This document shows positions 25,514-32,870 of a stretch of DNA of 53,899 nucleotides, one piece after another. Position 1 is the stretch's first letter. Every line of letters begins with the position of its first letter. A model generated the notes under the pieces. The model searched no databases and had not been told where the DNA came from. It saw nothing but the letters and a program-made list of their open reading frames with translations. The translations under genes and the position numbers were made by a program. Source of the stretch: an uncultured Clostridia bacterium (GTDB taxonomy: Bacteria > Bacillota > Clostridia > Lachnospirales > Lachnospiraceae); contig CAMIZL010000015.1 of assembly GCA_946403295.1 (NCBI GenBank), forward strand, positions 1 through 53,899, in the 5' to 3' direction.

Positions 25514-27440
25514 CCTTTCCTACTTCGATTTCAGAAGCCGGCTCCGCGTCTTCCGTCCCGGTTGCCGCTCCGCTTCTGGCTGCTACCGCATTATTGTAGA
25601 GTTCCATGAACTGCTTGCCGGTGATCGTTTCCTTCTCGGAAAGATAAGCGGCGATCGCATCGAGAACGTCTCTGTTTTCTTCAAGAAGCCTGATCGCTTT
25701 TGCATGACACTCTTCGAGGAGCTCCATAACCTCGTGATCGACTTCGCTGATAGTATCCTGTCCGCAGTTCATGACGGGGCGACCGTCCAAATATCTGTGC
25801 TCGATCGACTCAAGAGCGATAAGTCCGAACTTTTTCGACATACCGTACTGGGTTACCATCGCACGCGCGATCTGCGTTGCCTTTTCGATATCGCTGGCGG
25901 CGCCTGTTGTGATCGAACCGAACACAACTTCCTCCGCAGCACGTCCGCCGTAGAGAGTTACCAGACGGGCTCTGAGTTCATCGGCGCTCTGGAGATATTT
26001 CTCTTCCTCAGGAACCTGCATAACATAACCGAGTGATCCCATTGTTCTCGGAACGATGGTTATCTTCTGCACAGGCTCCGCCTTCTTCTCAAGTGCCGTT
26101 ATGAGCGCATGACCTGTCTCATGATATGCCACTATCTTCTTTTCTTCGGGGCTTAAAACCCTGTCCTTCTTTTCTTTACCTGCTATAACAACCTCGACGG
26201 ATTCCATAAGATCTGCCTGACATACCGCCTTGCGTCCGTTCTTTACGGCAAGGATAGCCGCTTCGTTTATTATGTTTGCAAGATCCGATCCGACTGCTCC
26301 CGAAGTAGCGAGACCGATCTCTTCAAGGTTTACCGATTCATCGAGATTGACATGCGCCGCATGAACTTTAAGTACTTCCACACGACCCTTGAGATCGGGC
26401 TTTTCAACAATGATCCTTCTGTCGAAACGTCCGGGGCGAAGGAGTGCTTTGTCAAGCACTTCGGGTCTGTTTGTAGCTGCAAGGATGACTATACCCTTTG
26501 ATGTATCGAAACCGTCCATCTCGGCAAGCAACTGATTGAGGGTCTGCTCTCTCTCGTCGTTGCCGCCGCTGAACTGTGAATCCCTGCTCTTACCGATCGC
26601 ATCGATCTCGTCGATAAAAACGATACAAGGCGCCTGACTCTGTGCCTGTTTGAAAAGGTCTCTTACACGCGAAGCTCCGACACCGACGAACATCTCGACA
26701 AATGCGGAACCCGCAAGCGAGAAGAACGGTACATGTGCTTCTCCGGCCACCGCCTTTGCAAGAAGCGTCTTTCCTGTTCCGGGCGGTCCCACAAGAAGCG
26801 CTCCCTTCGGAAGTCTCGCACCGATCTGCTGATATTTTCCGGGATTATGAAGGAAATCAACCAGCTCGTATATCGAATCCTTGGCCTCGTCCTGCCCTGC
26901 GACGTCTTTAAAGGTAACGCCCGTCTCCTTTTCTACTTCATAAAGCTTGGCATTACTCTTGCCAACGCCCATGATCCCGCCGCCACCGCCTTTTGTCACG
27001 GTACGCATAAAGAAATACATCAGGACGTAAATGATAAGGAACGGAAGGCCGTATGCAAGGATTATATCGAAGATCGTAGTTCCCGTATCAACGATCTCTC
27101 CCTGGAAGGACGTTCCCGACTCATAGAGCCTGTTTACAAGATCAAAATCATCAAGCGTTCCGGTATAATACGTAACCGTCTCATATTGATTTGCCGACGT
27201 TGTCTTGGGAAGGATCTCGATCTTCTCATGCTTTACAAATACCTTTTCGATCTTGTTTTCCTCCAGCATTCTGAGGAATTGGTCATACGTGATCTCCTGC
27301 TGCAAAGCCGATTGAAGATTCCTCGATATATGACTGAAAAAAAGTATCAAAAGAACTGTCACGCCCACGCACGTAAGAATAAGACGGCTGTTGGGCTTGC
27401 CGTCATTTTTATTGTTCTTGTTTCCTCGATAGTCATTCAT
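25494..27440 (-). CDS. ftsH: ATP-dependent zinc metalloprotease FtsH
   Basis: Membrane-bound AAA protease that removes misfolded and regulatory proteins. Two membrane segments flank a short outer domain (about residues 20-38 and 110-135). The AAA module has Walker [14 protein letters not shown], Walker [13 protein letters not shown] and the second region of homology [18 protein letters not shown]. The protease motif is HETGH in [12 protein letters not shown], with the third zinc ligand further down. Length is 648 residues, typical. A purine-rich GGACGG lies upstream of ATG 27440. The 6S RNA gene and its terminator lie directly upstream. Confidence 0.97.
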   Translation of the reverse strand: MNDYRGNKNNKNDGKPNSRLILTCVGVTVLLILFFSHISRNLQSALQQEITYDQFLRMLEENKIEKVFVKHEKIEILPKTTSANQYETVTYYTGTLDDFDLVNRLYESGTSFQGEIVDTGTTIFDIILAYGLPFLIIYVLMYFFMRTVTKGGGGGIMGVGKSNAKLYEVEKETGVTFKDVAGQDEAKDSIYELVDFLHNPGKYQQIGARLPKGALLVGPPGTGKTLLAKAVAGEAHVPFFSLAGSAFVEMFVGVGASRVRDLFKQAQSQAPCIVFIDEIDAIGKSRDSQFSGGNDEREQTLNQLLAEMDGFDTSKGIVILAATNRPEVLDKALLRPGRFDRRIIVEKPDLKGRVEVLKVHAAHVNLDESVNLEEIGLATSGAVGSDLANIINEAAILAVKNGRKAVCQADLMESVEVVIAGKEKKDRVLSPEEKKIVAYHETGHALITALEKKAEPVQKITIVPRTMGSLGYVMQVPEEEKYLQSADELRARLVTLYGGRAAEEVVFGSITTGAASDIEKATQIARAMVTQYGMSKKFGLIALESIEHRYLDGRPVMNCGQDTISEVDHEVMELLEECHAKAIRLLEENRDVLDAIAAYLSEKETITGKQFMELYNNAVAARSGAATGTEDAEPASEIEVGKGDSSEN

Positions 27441-27553
27441 CTTAAGTACCGTCCTATATAATTATCCGGCTCAAAAAGCCCGGTTTTCTGCCTGTCAGGC
27501 GCAATCTTTTCACAAACTCTCCGGTCACAGTATAAACTAATGAACTGAGCGGT

Positions 27554-27569
27554 ATTATACCACATTATA
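27554..27569 (-). promoter_or_regulatory. Possible ftsH promoter region (two TATAAT boxes)
   Basis: Two perfect TATAAT boxes on the minus strand (27564-27569 and 27554-27559) just beyond the 6S terminator. Neither has a convincing -35 at 17 nt, so the exact promoter is uncertain. A leader of about 110 nt would follow. Confidence 0.4.
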
Positions 27570-27597
27570 TAGCAAAATTAAATAAAACAAAAATTAA

Positions 27598-27623
27598 CCC
27601 TCTTTACCTGTCGGTAAAGAGGG
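27598..27623 (-). terminator. Intrinsic terminator of the 6S RNA gene
   Basis: Perfect 11-bp stem CCCTCTTTACC/GGTAAAGAGGG with a 4-nt loop, followed on the minus strand by TTAATTTTTGTTTT. Strong and correctly placed just after the 6S RNA 3' end. Confidence 0.9.
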
Positions 27624-27635
27624 TCCCGTAAATTG

Positions 27636-27812
27636 TTACCCAAAGTGCCGTCTCCCGATCTTTGACTCCTAGCCCAAGCTAGGTGGGTCACCTCACTTAA
27701 GTTTCTGCCTTCCTCTGACTTGGAGGCCTGGCATCCGCTTAAAAATCTTGGAATCCCTTTTAAAGTAATGTAGGTTCAAAAATTCGGGAATGTCGCACAC
27801 CCCAGGATGATC
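27636..27812 (-). ncRNA. ssrS: 6S RNA (Firmicutes type)
   Basis: Regulatory RNA that mimics an open promoter and binds the housekeeping RNA polymerase. The minus strand folds into a long rod. The closing stem CCTGGGGTGT (27797-27806) pairs with GCACTTTGGG (27639-27648). Inside it, CCCGAATTTT pairs with AAAGATCGGG and TTTGAACCTA pairs with TAGGAGTCAAA, leaving a large central bubble that carries a small CCTAGC/GCTAGG hairpin. Phrases such as TGTGCGACATTCC, TTTGAACCTACA and GCGGATGCCAGGC resemble Bacillus and Clostridium 6S RNAs as I remember them. It has its own promoter and terminator. The identification rests on structure and recall, not a search. Confidence 0.75.
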
Positions 27813-27846
27813 CGGCTCTTTTGAGCCACACTTTTTTGATGTTTCT

Positions 27847-27875
27847 ATATTATCATATTTTCTAATAAATAGCAA
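27847..27875 (-). promoter_or_regulatory. Promoter of the 6S RNA gene
   Basis: TTGCTA (27870-27875), 17 nt, TAATAT (27847-27852) on the minus strand. The start point would be about 27840; a GGCTC/GAGCC hairpin precedes the 6S body. The rest of the interval up to the kinase gene (27876-28028) is AT-rich and shows no gene. Confidence 0.7.
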
Positions 27876-28028
27876 GTGTGATTTACAGAATGCAGAAAAC
27901 AAATTGCTATTTACATAATTTTCAAATTTTAGAATCAAAATACACTAATTGTGTATACATCCGATCGGTCATACTCCCTACTTCCTGTTCGTATCCGACT
28001 CGCCTTCCTGCCCTCTCTTTGCGTCACC

Positions 28029-29510
28029 CTACTCTTCCTCTTTTTCGGGCTCTGCCGAAGCTACGGTTCCGAAGGTAAACGTAAAAGACGTACCTTTTCC
28101 GACTTCACTCTCTACTCTCACCGTACCGTTATGCTTCTCGCAGATATATTTCGCGATCGCAAGCCCGAGTCCGGAACCTTTCTCGTTGTCAAGCAAGCGG
28201 GATTTGTAGAATTTCTCAAATATGTTGGGAAGTTCCTCGGGTGCTATGCCTACACCCTCATCCCTGATCGTTACCTCTATTCCTCCCGAGCATTTAACAT
28301 CGACATGTATAGTCGAGCCCTGAGGTGAAAACTTGAGCGCGTTGTCGAAAACGACCATAAACATTTGACGAAGGCGTCCGTAGTCTCCCATCACCATACA
28401 AGGTTCGTCGAACTGGCCCGAAGGGCTGATCGAGATGCCTTTTTCCGCAGCGATCGCTCCGACTCCGCCAACCGCATCCTCCAGTATCTGGGTAAGGCTG
28501 ACAAGCTCTTTTTCAATGCGGAAATTGGGATTTTGCATCTTTGAAAGCGTAAGCAGATCACCGACAAGACGCTCCATGTTTGAGCATTCGCGAAGGATCC
28601 TGCCGTAGTAATCCTCCTGCTGTTCCTTGGTTGTGAGGACTCCGTCAACAAGGCTCTCCGCATATGCTCTGACAACCGTGATCGGAGTTCGCAGCTCGTG
28701 CGAAACATTGGCGAAGAATTCGAGCCTCATCTGCTCCATGTTCTTTCGCTCTTCCTCGTTCTCAAGGAGCTTATCCGAAAGCATATCTATACTTTGGGCC
28801 ATTTCACCGATCTCGTCGGTTCGCTTTATGCCTGTTTTTAACTTGTAGTTTCCGTCCATCATGTCTCTGGTCATGAGACGCATCTGACGAATGGGCTCTG
28901 TAATACGACGCGCAAACATAAACGCTATAAGACCGCTGACAAGGAGTGCCAGAACCGCACTTACGAAGATCATCCGTCCGATGCCCGTTATCGCGTCATC
29001 CAGATCCTCAAGCGTCTCGATCGACACAAGCACCCCGACCATCCTGTCTCCGACGCCTCTGACGGGCGTACCGACAACGATTGATGTTGCCATGTGTATC
29101 TCGCTGTAGAAGACGGAAGCGATCTGTTTTCCTTCGTATGTCTTCTCGATCACATCGAGGAATTCTTCCTGATTGGTCGGGATCTCCATGCTGATACCGG
29201 GAAGCACGCTGTCAACGTCTATGTCGGAATTGACGTTGACGAACCAAAGCTCCGCGGATTCAAACGAATTAAAGATCTGCAGGAACTCCAAAACCTCTTC
29301 ATCGTCGCCGAACTGGAACGTGTCGCCGAGTCTCGTCGCCAACTGCTCGGAAACGTGGCAAAGCTGTTCCTGTCTGCTGCGCTGTGATGCCGTTGTATAG
29401 AGTCTTATGAAAACGATCCCGAGGAGAAGCGCAAAAAAGATCGTCAGTCCCGAAATGGCACCGAACACTTTAAAGAATATGTTGTTGAGTCTGCCAAAGA
29501 ACTTCCTCAT
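28029..29510 (-). CDS. Sensor histidine kinase, transmembrane
   Basis: A 493-residue sensor. A membrane segment near the N-terminus (about 15-35) and another at about 180-200 enclose an outer sensing domain of about 140 residues. HAMP follows (ARRITEPIRQMRLMT), then HisKA with FFANVSHELRTPITVVRAY, N-box VFDNALKFS, G1 IRDEGVGI, F-box NIFEKFYKS and G2 GSGLGLAIAK; all are intact. It starts 20 bp after the response regulator stop, so the two are co-expressed. The ligand is unknown. The C-terminus ends in an acidic EKEEE tail. Confidence 0.93.
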   Translation of the reverse strand: MRKFFGRLNNIFFKVFGAISGLTIFFALLLGIVFIRLYTTASQRSRQEQLCHVSEQLATRLGDTFQFGDDEEVLEFLQIFNSFESAELWFVNVNSDIDVDSVLPGISMEIPTNQEEFLDVIEKTYEGKQIASVFYSEIHMATSIVVGTPVRGVGDRMVGVLVSIETLEDLDDAITGIGRMIFVSAVLALLVSGLIAFMFARRITEPIRQMRLMTRDMMDGNYKLKTGIKRTDEIGEMAQSIDMLSDKLLENEEERKNMEQMRLEFFANVSHELRTPITVVRAYAESLVDGVLTTKEQQEDYYGRILRECSNMERLVGDLLTLSKMQNPNFRIEKELVSLTQILEDAVGGVGAIAAEKGISISPSGQFDEPCMVMGDYGRLRQMFMVVFDNALKFSPQGSTIHVDVKCSGGIEVTIRDEGVGIAPEELPNIFEKFYKSRLLDNEKGSGLGLAIAKYICEKHNGTVRVESEVGKGTSFTFTFGTVASAEPEKEEE

Positions 29511-29529
29511 CTTCTCCCCACCAAATCAC

Positions 29530-30216
29530 TCATTCACGGATCTCAAATTTGTAACCCACGCCCCAAACGGTACTGATATCCCACTCGGGATGAGGAACCG
29601 CGTCAATCTTGGCGCGTAAGCGCTTTATGTGCGAATCGACCGTTCTGTTGTCGCCGTAGTAATCGTAGCCCCAAAGGCTGTCCAGAAGGTTATCGCGTGT
29701 AAAGACCTTGTTGGGATTCTTGGCAAGTATCCACATGGTCTCGATCTCTTTTTTGGTAAGATTGATCCTTGTTTCACCGATATAAAGCGAATACTCCGAA
29801 AGAGAAAGCTTCATGGAGCCGATGTTCATGCAATCCTCATCGGTTTTCTCTGTCTTTGTCATTCTTCTGAGGACCGCGCGGACACGGGCCATAACCTCGT
29901 TCGGACTGAAAGGTTTGAGGATGTAGTCATCCGCTCCTATGTCGAGTCCCATTATCTTTTCAAAATCCTCGCCTCTTGCCGTAACAAGAATAACCGGCGT
30001 GTCGGAGACTTCTCTGATCTCACGGCAAACGGCATAGCCGTCCTTTTTGGGCATCATAACATCCAAAAGAACGCATGCGGGCTTATATTCCTTAAATTTG
30101 ATGAGTGCTTCGTCTCCGTCTGCGGCGATAACAGGCTCGTAGCCTTCCTTGCGCGCATAATTCGCGAGAACGTCCGTGATATCGGGATTATCGTCCGCGA
30201 TCAGAATATATGTCAT
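29530..30216 (-). CDS. OmpR/PhoB-family response regulator
   Basis: A 228-residue regulator with a receiver (acidic pair in ILIADDNPD, phosphoacceptor in CVLLDVMMPKKDG, Lys in YILKPFSPNEV) and a winged-helix DNA-binding domain (EIETMWILAKNPNKVFTRDNLLDSLWGYDYYGDN, split here by no gap; key recognition segment RTVDSHIKRLRAKI). RBS GGAGG lies upstream. It pairs with the downstream kinase. An 11-bp-period direct repeat typical of this regulator class lies upstream of the preceding Ig-like gene, which suggests autoregulation of the three-gene group. Confidence 0.95.
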   Translation of the reverse strand: MTYILIADDNPDITDVLANYARKEGYEPVIAADGDEALIKFKEYKPACVLLDVMMPKKDGYAVCREIREVSDTPVILVTARGEDFEKIMGLDIGADDYILKPFSPNEVMARVRAVLRRMTKTEKTDEDCMNIGSMKLSLSEYSLYIGETRINLTKKEIETMWILAKNPNKVFTRDNLLDSLWGYDYYGDNRTVDSHIKRLRAKIDAVPHPEWDISTVWGVGYKFEIRE

Positions 30217-30247
30217 TTAGAAAGCCTCCTTCCCAAAATAAGAATGA

Positions 30248-30271
30248 CCGACCCGAACTGTTCCGGGACGG
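30248..30271 (-). terminator. Possible attenuating hairpin between the Ig-like gene and the regulator
   Basis: Imperfect GC-rich inverted repeat (CCGACCCGAA against TTCCGGGACGG, one bulge and one mismatch) followed on the minus strand by ATTCTTATTTT. It may reduce read-through from the Ig-like gene into the two-component pair. Confidence 0.5.
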
Positions 30272-30295
30272 CCATCCATGATCTTCTTAGTCCGT

Positions 30296-30997
30296 TCAGA
30301 CACCCTCTTCAACTGTTTCCTGAAGTTCTTCCTGTGTGTCCGACTCACTGTTGCCCGAAAGGATATCTTCCAGGCTTCTCTTTCCGTTCTTGTAATCTTC
30401 GTAGTCCTCGGCCGAAAGAACCGTAACATGACAAACGTCAAATTCACCGTTCTCTATCAATCCATAGATATCTGTGGTACCGATTCCCTTTCCTCTGACT
30501 GTACCTGCGGAAGAGATTGTTGCGATCGAGGAGTCATCCGTATAATAGACGGGTTTCTCAACCGTGTTCTTGGGTATAACGAGAGGATATATCTTCTTCG
30601 CTGCACCCTCTTTAAGCACAAGTTTGTTTGATGTAAACTTAATGCTTACTGCTGCGGGTCCTATATGAACATCGCACTGCAGAGTGAATACAACCGAGCC
30701 GTTTTCGGTGACAAGTGCGGTTATTACCGCGTCACCGCAGCTCCTTCCCTTAATCTTGCCGTAGTTGGTAACTGAAGCGACCGATGTATCACTGGAACGG
30801 AAAGTAACAGATCGTCCGTTAAGGTTATAGACACTCAATCTGCGGGTGGAACCGACTGCTACTTCGCATTCGTCAACACCGAGCTTGGGGTCTGAATCTG
30901 CTGCTTTAACGTTCACTCCGCTGACCATGAAAATACACAACCCGAAGAATAGTACGAATCCAAGAACTTTTATTAAATTGTTCTTATGTTGCTTCAT
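30296..30997 (-). CDS. Exported protein with two bacterial Ig-like (BIG_2) domains
   Basis: A 233-residue secreted or surface protein. The N-terminus has a Lys start and a hydrophobic signal peptide (VLGFVLFFGLCIFMVSG) ending near VKA-A. Two BIG_2-type repeats follow, each with the hallmark of serine-rich turn and Gly end: SSDTSVASVTNYGKIKGRS and DDSSIATISSAGTVRGKGIG. The last 40 residues are acidic and repetitive. The start at 30997 (MKQHKNNLIK) has GGAGG upstream. It is encoded directly before an OmpR-type regulator and sensor kinase, so it may be their target or partner at the envelope. Confidence 0.85.
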   Translation of the reverse strand: MKQHKNNLIKVLGFVLFFGLCIFMVSGVNVKAADSDPKLGVDECEVAVGSTRRLSVYNLNGRSVTFRSSDTSVASVTNYGKIKGRSCGDAVITALVTENGSVVFTLQCDVHIGPAAVSIKFTSNKLVLKEGAAKKIYPLVIPKNTVEKPVYYTDDSSIATISSAGTVRGKGIGTTDIYGLIENGEFDVCHVTVLSAEDYEDYKNGKRSLEDILSGNSESDTQEELQETVEEGV

Positions 30998-31056
30998 CTT
31001 TTGATCCTCCGGTGTAAATCCATGCGTCACATCCTGCTTCTATCCTAACATCTAAC

Positions 31057-31076
31057 TTTGTCACATGTTTGTCACA
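31057..31076. promoter_or_regulatory. Pho-box-like direct repeat upstream of the Ig-like/regulator/kinase genes
   Basis: TTTGTCACA occurs at 31057-31065 and 31068-31076, an exact 11-bp period. OmpR/PhoB-family regulators bind direct repeats of this spacing. It lies about 60 bp upstream of the Ig-like start. The link to the nearby regulator is inference. Confidence 0.5.
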
Positions 31077-31091
31077 AAAGGATCTGTTTTG

Positions 31092-31439
31092 TTACGATTC
31101 GCTTCCTGATTTCTCAACTTCGACAACTGCCGTTTTCTTCATGGGGATACGGCAATTCTTGTTGTTTCCGAACTCAACAACGATAACTTCGTCCATAACG
31201 TCGATAACAACACCGTAAAAACCGCTGGTCGTAAGTACGCTGTCGCCGACCGCGAGTGACTCGATAAGAGCCTGCTGCTGCTTCTGCTGTTTCTTCTGGG
31301 GTCTGATACCGATGAAATAAAATACTCCGCCAAGGATAACTACATAGATAACGATCGTGATCCAACCCATTCCTCCCATATCGGGTGTTGCTGCGGGTGT
31401 TGCTGCGGCTGCTGCTTCGTCAAGTAAAAAATTAAACAT
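31092..31439 (-). CDS. yajC: Preprotein translocase subunit YajC
   Basis: Small membrane protein that associates with SecDF. The 115-residue protein has an Ala/Thr-rich outer N-terminus, one membrane segment (WITIVIYVVILGGVFYFIGI), the family motif RPQKKQQKQQQ, and a cytoplasmic beta domain (LAVGDSVLTTSGFYGVVIDV). The start at 31439 (MFNFLLDEA) has GGAGGG 4 nt upstream; the ATG at 31460 lacks one. tgt lies directly upstream, the usual tgt-yajC pair, but secD and secF do not follow here. Confidence 0.95.
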   Translation of the reverse strand: MFNFLLDEAAAAATPAATPDMGGMGWITIVIYVVILGGVFYFIGIRPQKKQQKQQQALIESLAVGDSVLTTSGFYGVVIDVMDEVIVVEFGNNKNCRIPMKKTAVVEVEKSGSES

Positions 31440-31527
31440 AATTCCCTCCAAAAAAATCATCTATCTTACACCACATCAAATGTGTCAGTGTCATATCTTT
31501 CGGCGCCAACGCGGCGCCCCTTTCCCG

Positions 31528-32661
31528 TCAGTCCTCACCGCGTTCCATCGATTCAAGCATGTTCTTCTTGAATGTGCTGTAATTGCCGGCTTCGATCGCT
31601 TCACGGATCTGCGTCATAAGGTTGTTGTAGAAATAAAGGTTATGAAGTACCATCAATCTGCATCCCAGCATCTCGCCGCTCTTTAAGAGGTGGCGCACAT
31701 ATGCGCGTGAATGGTTTCTGCAGGCAGGGCATCCGCAACCCTCCTCGATCGGTCTGTCGTCGGTCTCAAAACGCGCGTTGAGAAGGTTGATCTTACCGAA
31801 TCTCGTATATGCATGGCCGTGACGTCCGTTTCGTGTGGGATATACGCAATCGAAGAAATCGACTCCCCTGTCCACGGCTTCGAGTATGTTTGCAGGTGTT
31901 CCGACTCCCATCAGATAAACGGGTTTGTCGGCAGGAAGCTCCGGTACGACATGTTCGAGAACATCATACATCTGCTCATGCGTTTCGCCGACAGCGAGCC
32001 CGCCGATCGCGTACCCCGGGAGGTCAAGTTCCCTGATCTGTCTGGCATGTTCTATCCTTATATCATTATATATTCCGCCCTGATTGATGCCGAAAAGCAT
32101 CTGTTCGGGGTTTATGGTCCCTTCGGCGGCGTTGAGTTCCTCAAGTTTATTTTTGCATCTCACAAGCCATCTCGTGGTCCTTGCGACCGAATCGGTGATA
32201 TAGGCTTTATCGGCCGTGCTGGGCGGACATTCATCAAACGCCATGGCGATCGTCGAAGCAAGGTTCGACTGGATCTGCATGCTCTCTTCGGGCCCCATCT
32301 TGATGAGCCTGCCGTCTATGTGGGAGTTAAAAGTCACGCCTTCTTCTTTTATCTTGCGAAGTGTTGCAAGCGAGAAAACCTGAAATCCTCCCGAATCCGT
32401 AAGGATGGGTCTGTGCCAGTTCATGAAACGCTGCAGACCGCCCATTTTTTTAACGACTTCGTCACCCGGACGCACATGAAGGTGGTAGGTATTGCAAAGT
32501 TCAACCTGCGTACCGAGCCCCTCAAGATCAACCGACGAAACGGCGCCTTTGATGGCAGCCACGGTTCCCACATTCATAAAAACCGGTGTTTCTACACTTC
32601 CGTGAACGGTAACGAACCGGGCGCGTTTCGCGCCTTTGTCCCTGCATAAGATACTGTACAT
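31528..32661 (-). CDS. tgt: tRNA-guanine transglycosylase
   Basis: Exchanges guanine 34 for preQ1 in tRNAs with GUN anticodons, a step of queuosine formation. The 377-residue protein has LTDSGGFQVFSL (active-site Asp), the GINQGG and IGGLAVGE substrate loops, DCVYPTRNGRHG with the nucleophile Asp, and zinc ligands CGCPAC plus a later Cys and His (LGCRLMVLHN). The target tRNA-His (GTG) is encoded in this window. A promoter lies upstream, back to back with that of the AAA gene. Confidence 0.97.
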   Translation of the reverse strand: MYSILCRDKGAKRARFVTVHGSVETPVFMNVGTVAAIKGAVSSVDLEGLGTQVELCNTYHLHVRPGDEVVKKMGGLQRFMNWHRPILTDSGGFQVFSLATLRKIKEEGVTFNSHIDGRLIKMGPEESMQIQSNLASTIAMAFDECPPSTADKAYITDSVARTTRWLVRCKNKLEELNAAEGTINPEQMLFGINQGGIYNDIRIEHARQIRELDLPGYAIGGLAVGETHEQMYDVLEHVVPELPADKPVYLMGVGTPANILEAVDRGVDFFDCVYPTRNGRHGHAYTRFGKINLLNARFETDDRPIEEGCGCPACRNHSRAYVRHLLKSGEMLGCRLMVLHNLYFYNNLMTQIREAIEAGNYSTFKKNMLESMERGED

Positions 32662-32708
32662 GAGCCCTCTCTTTTATGTTCATACTGCCGAAAATGCGAC
32701 ACGCTACG

Positions 32709-32737
32709 ATTATACCCAAAGAACCACGTTCCCGCAA
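32709..32737 (-). promoter_or_regulatory. Probable tgt promoter
   Basis: TTGCGG (32732-32737), 17 nt, TATAAT (32709-32714) on the minus strand. The perfect -10 supports it; the -35 is weak. Confidence 0.55.
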
Positions 32738-32745
32738 TACCCAAC

Positions 32746-32774
32746 TTGAAAGAAAGGGCTCCATGTTATACAAT
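32746..32774 (+). promoter_or_regulatory. Promoter of the AAA ATPase gene
   Basis: TTGAAA (32746-32751), 17 nt, TACAAT (32769-32774) on the plus strand, divergent from the tgt promoter 8 bp away. A leader of about 90 nt follows. Confidence 0.7.
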
Positions 32775-32870
32775 AATTCACAGCCATACATGAAAAGTCC
32801 GCGGGCCACGACGTCGCGGCAAAAGAACAAAAACAGCCGGTTCTGTTTTTGAAAAGGGAAGGTATTTGAT

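Noticed and set aside
27693-27938. 81-codon minus-strand frame between ftsH and the kinase
   Set aside because: It overlaps the 6S RNA and its promoter, and its peptide has no coding character.
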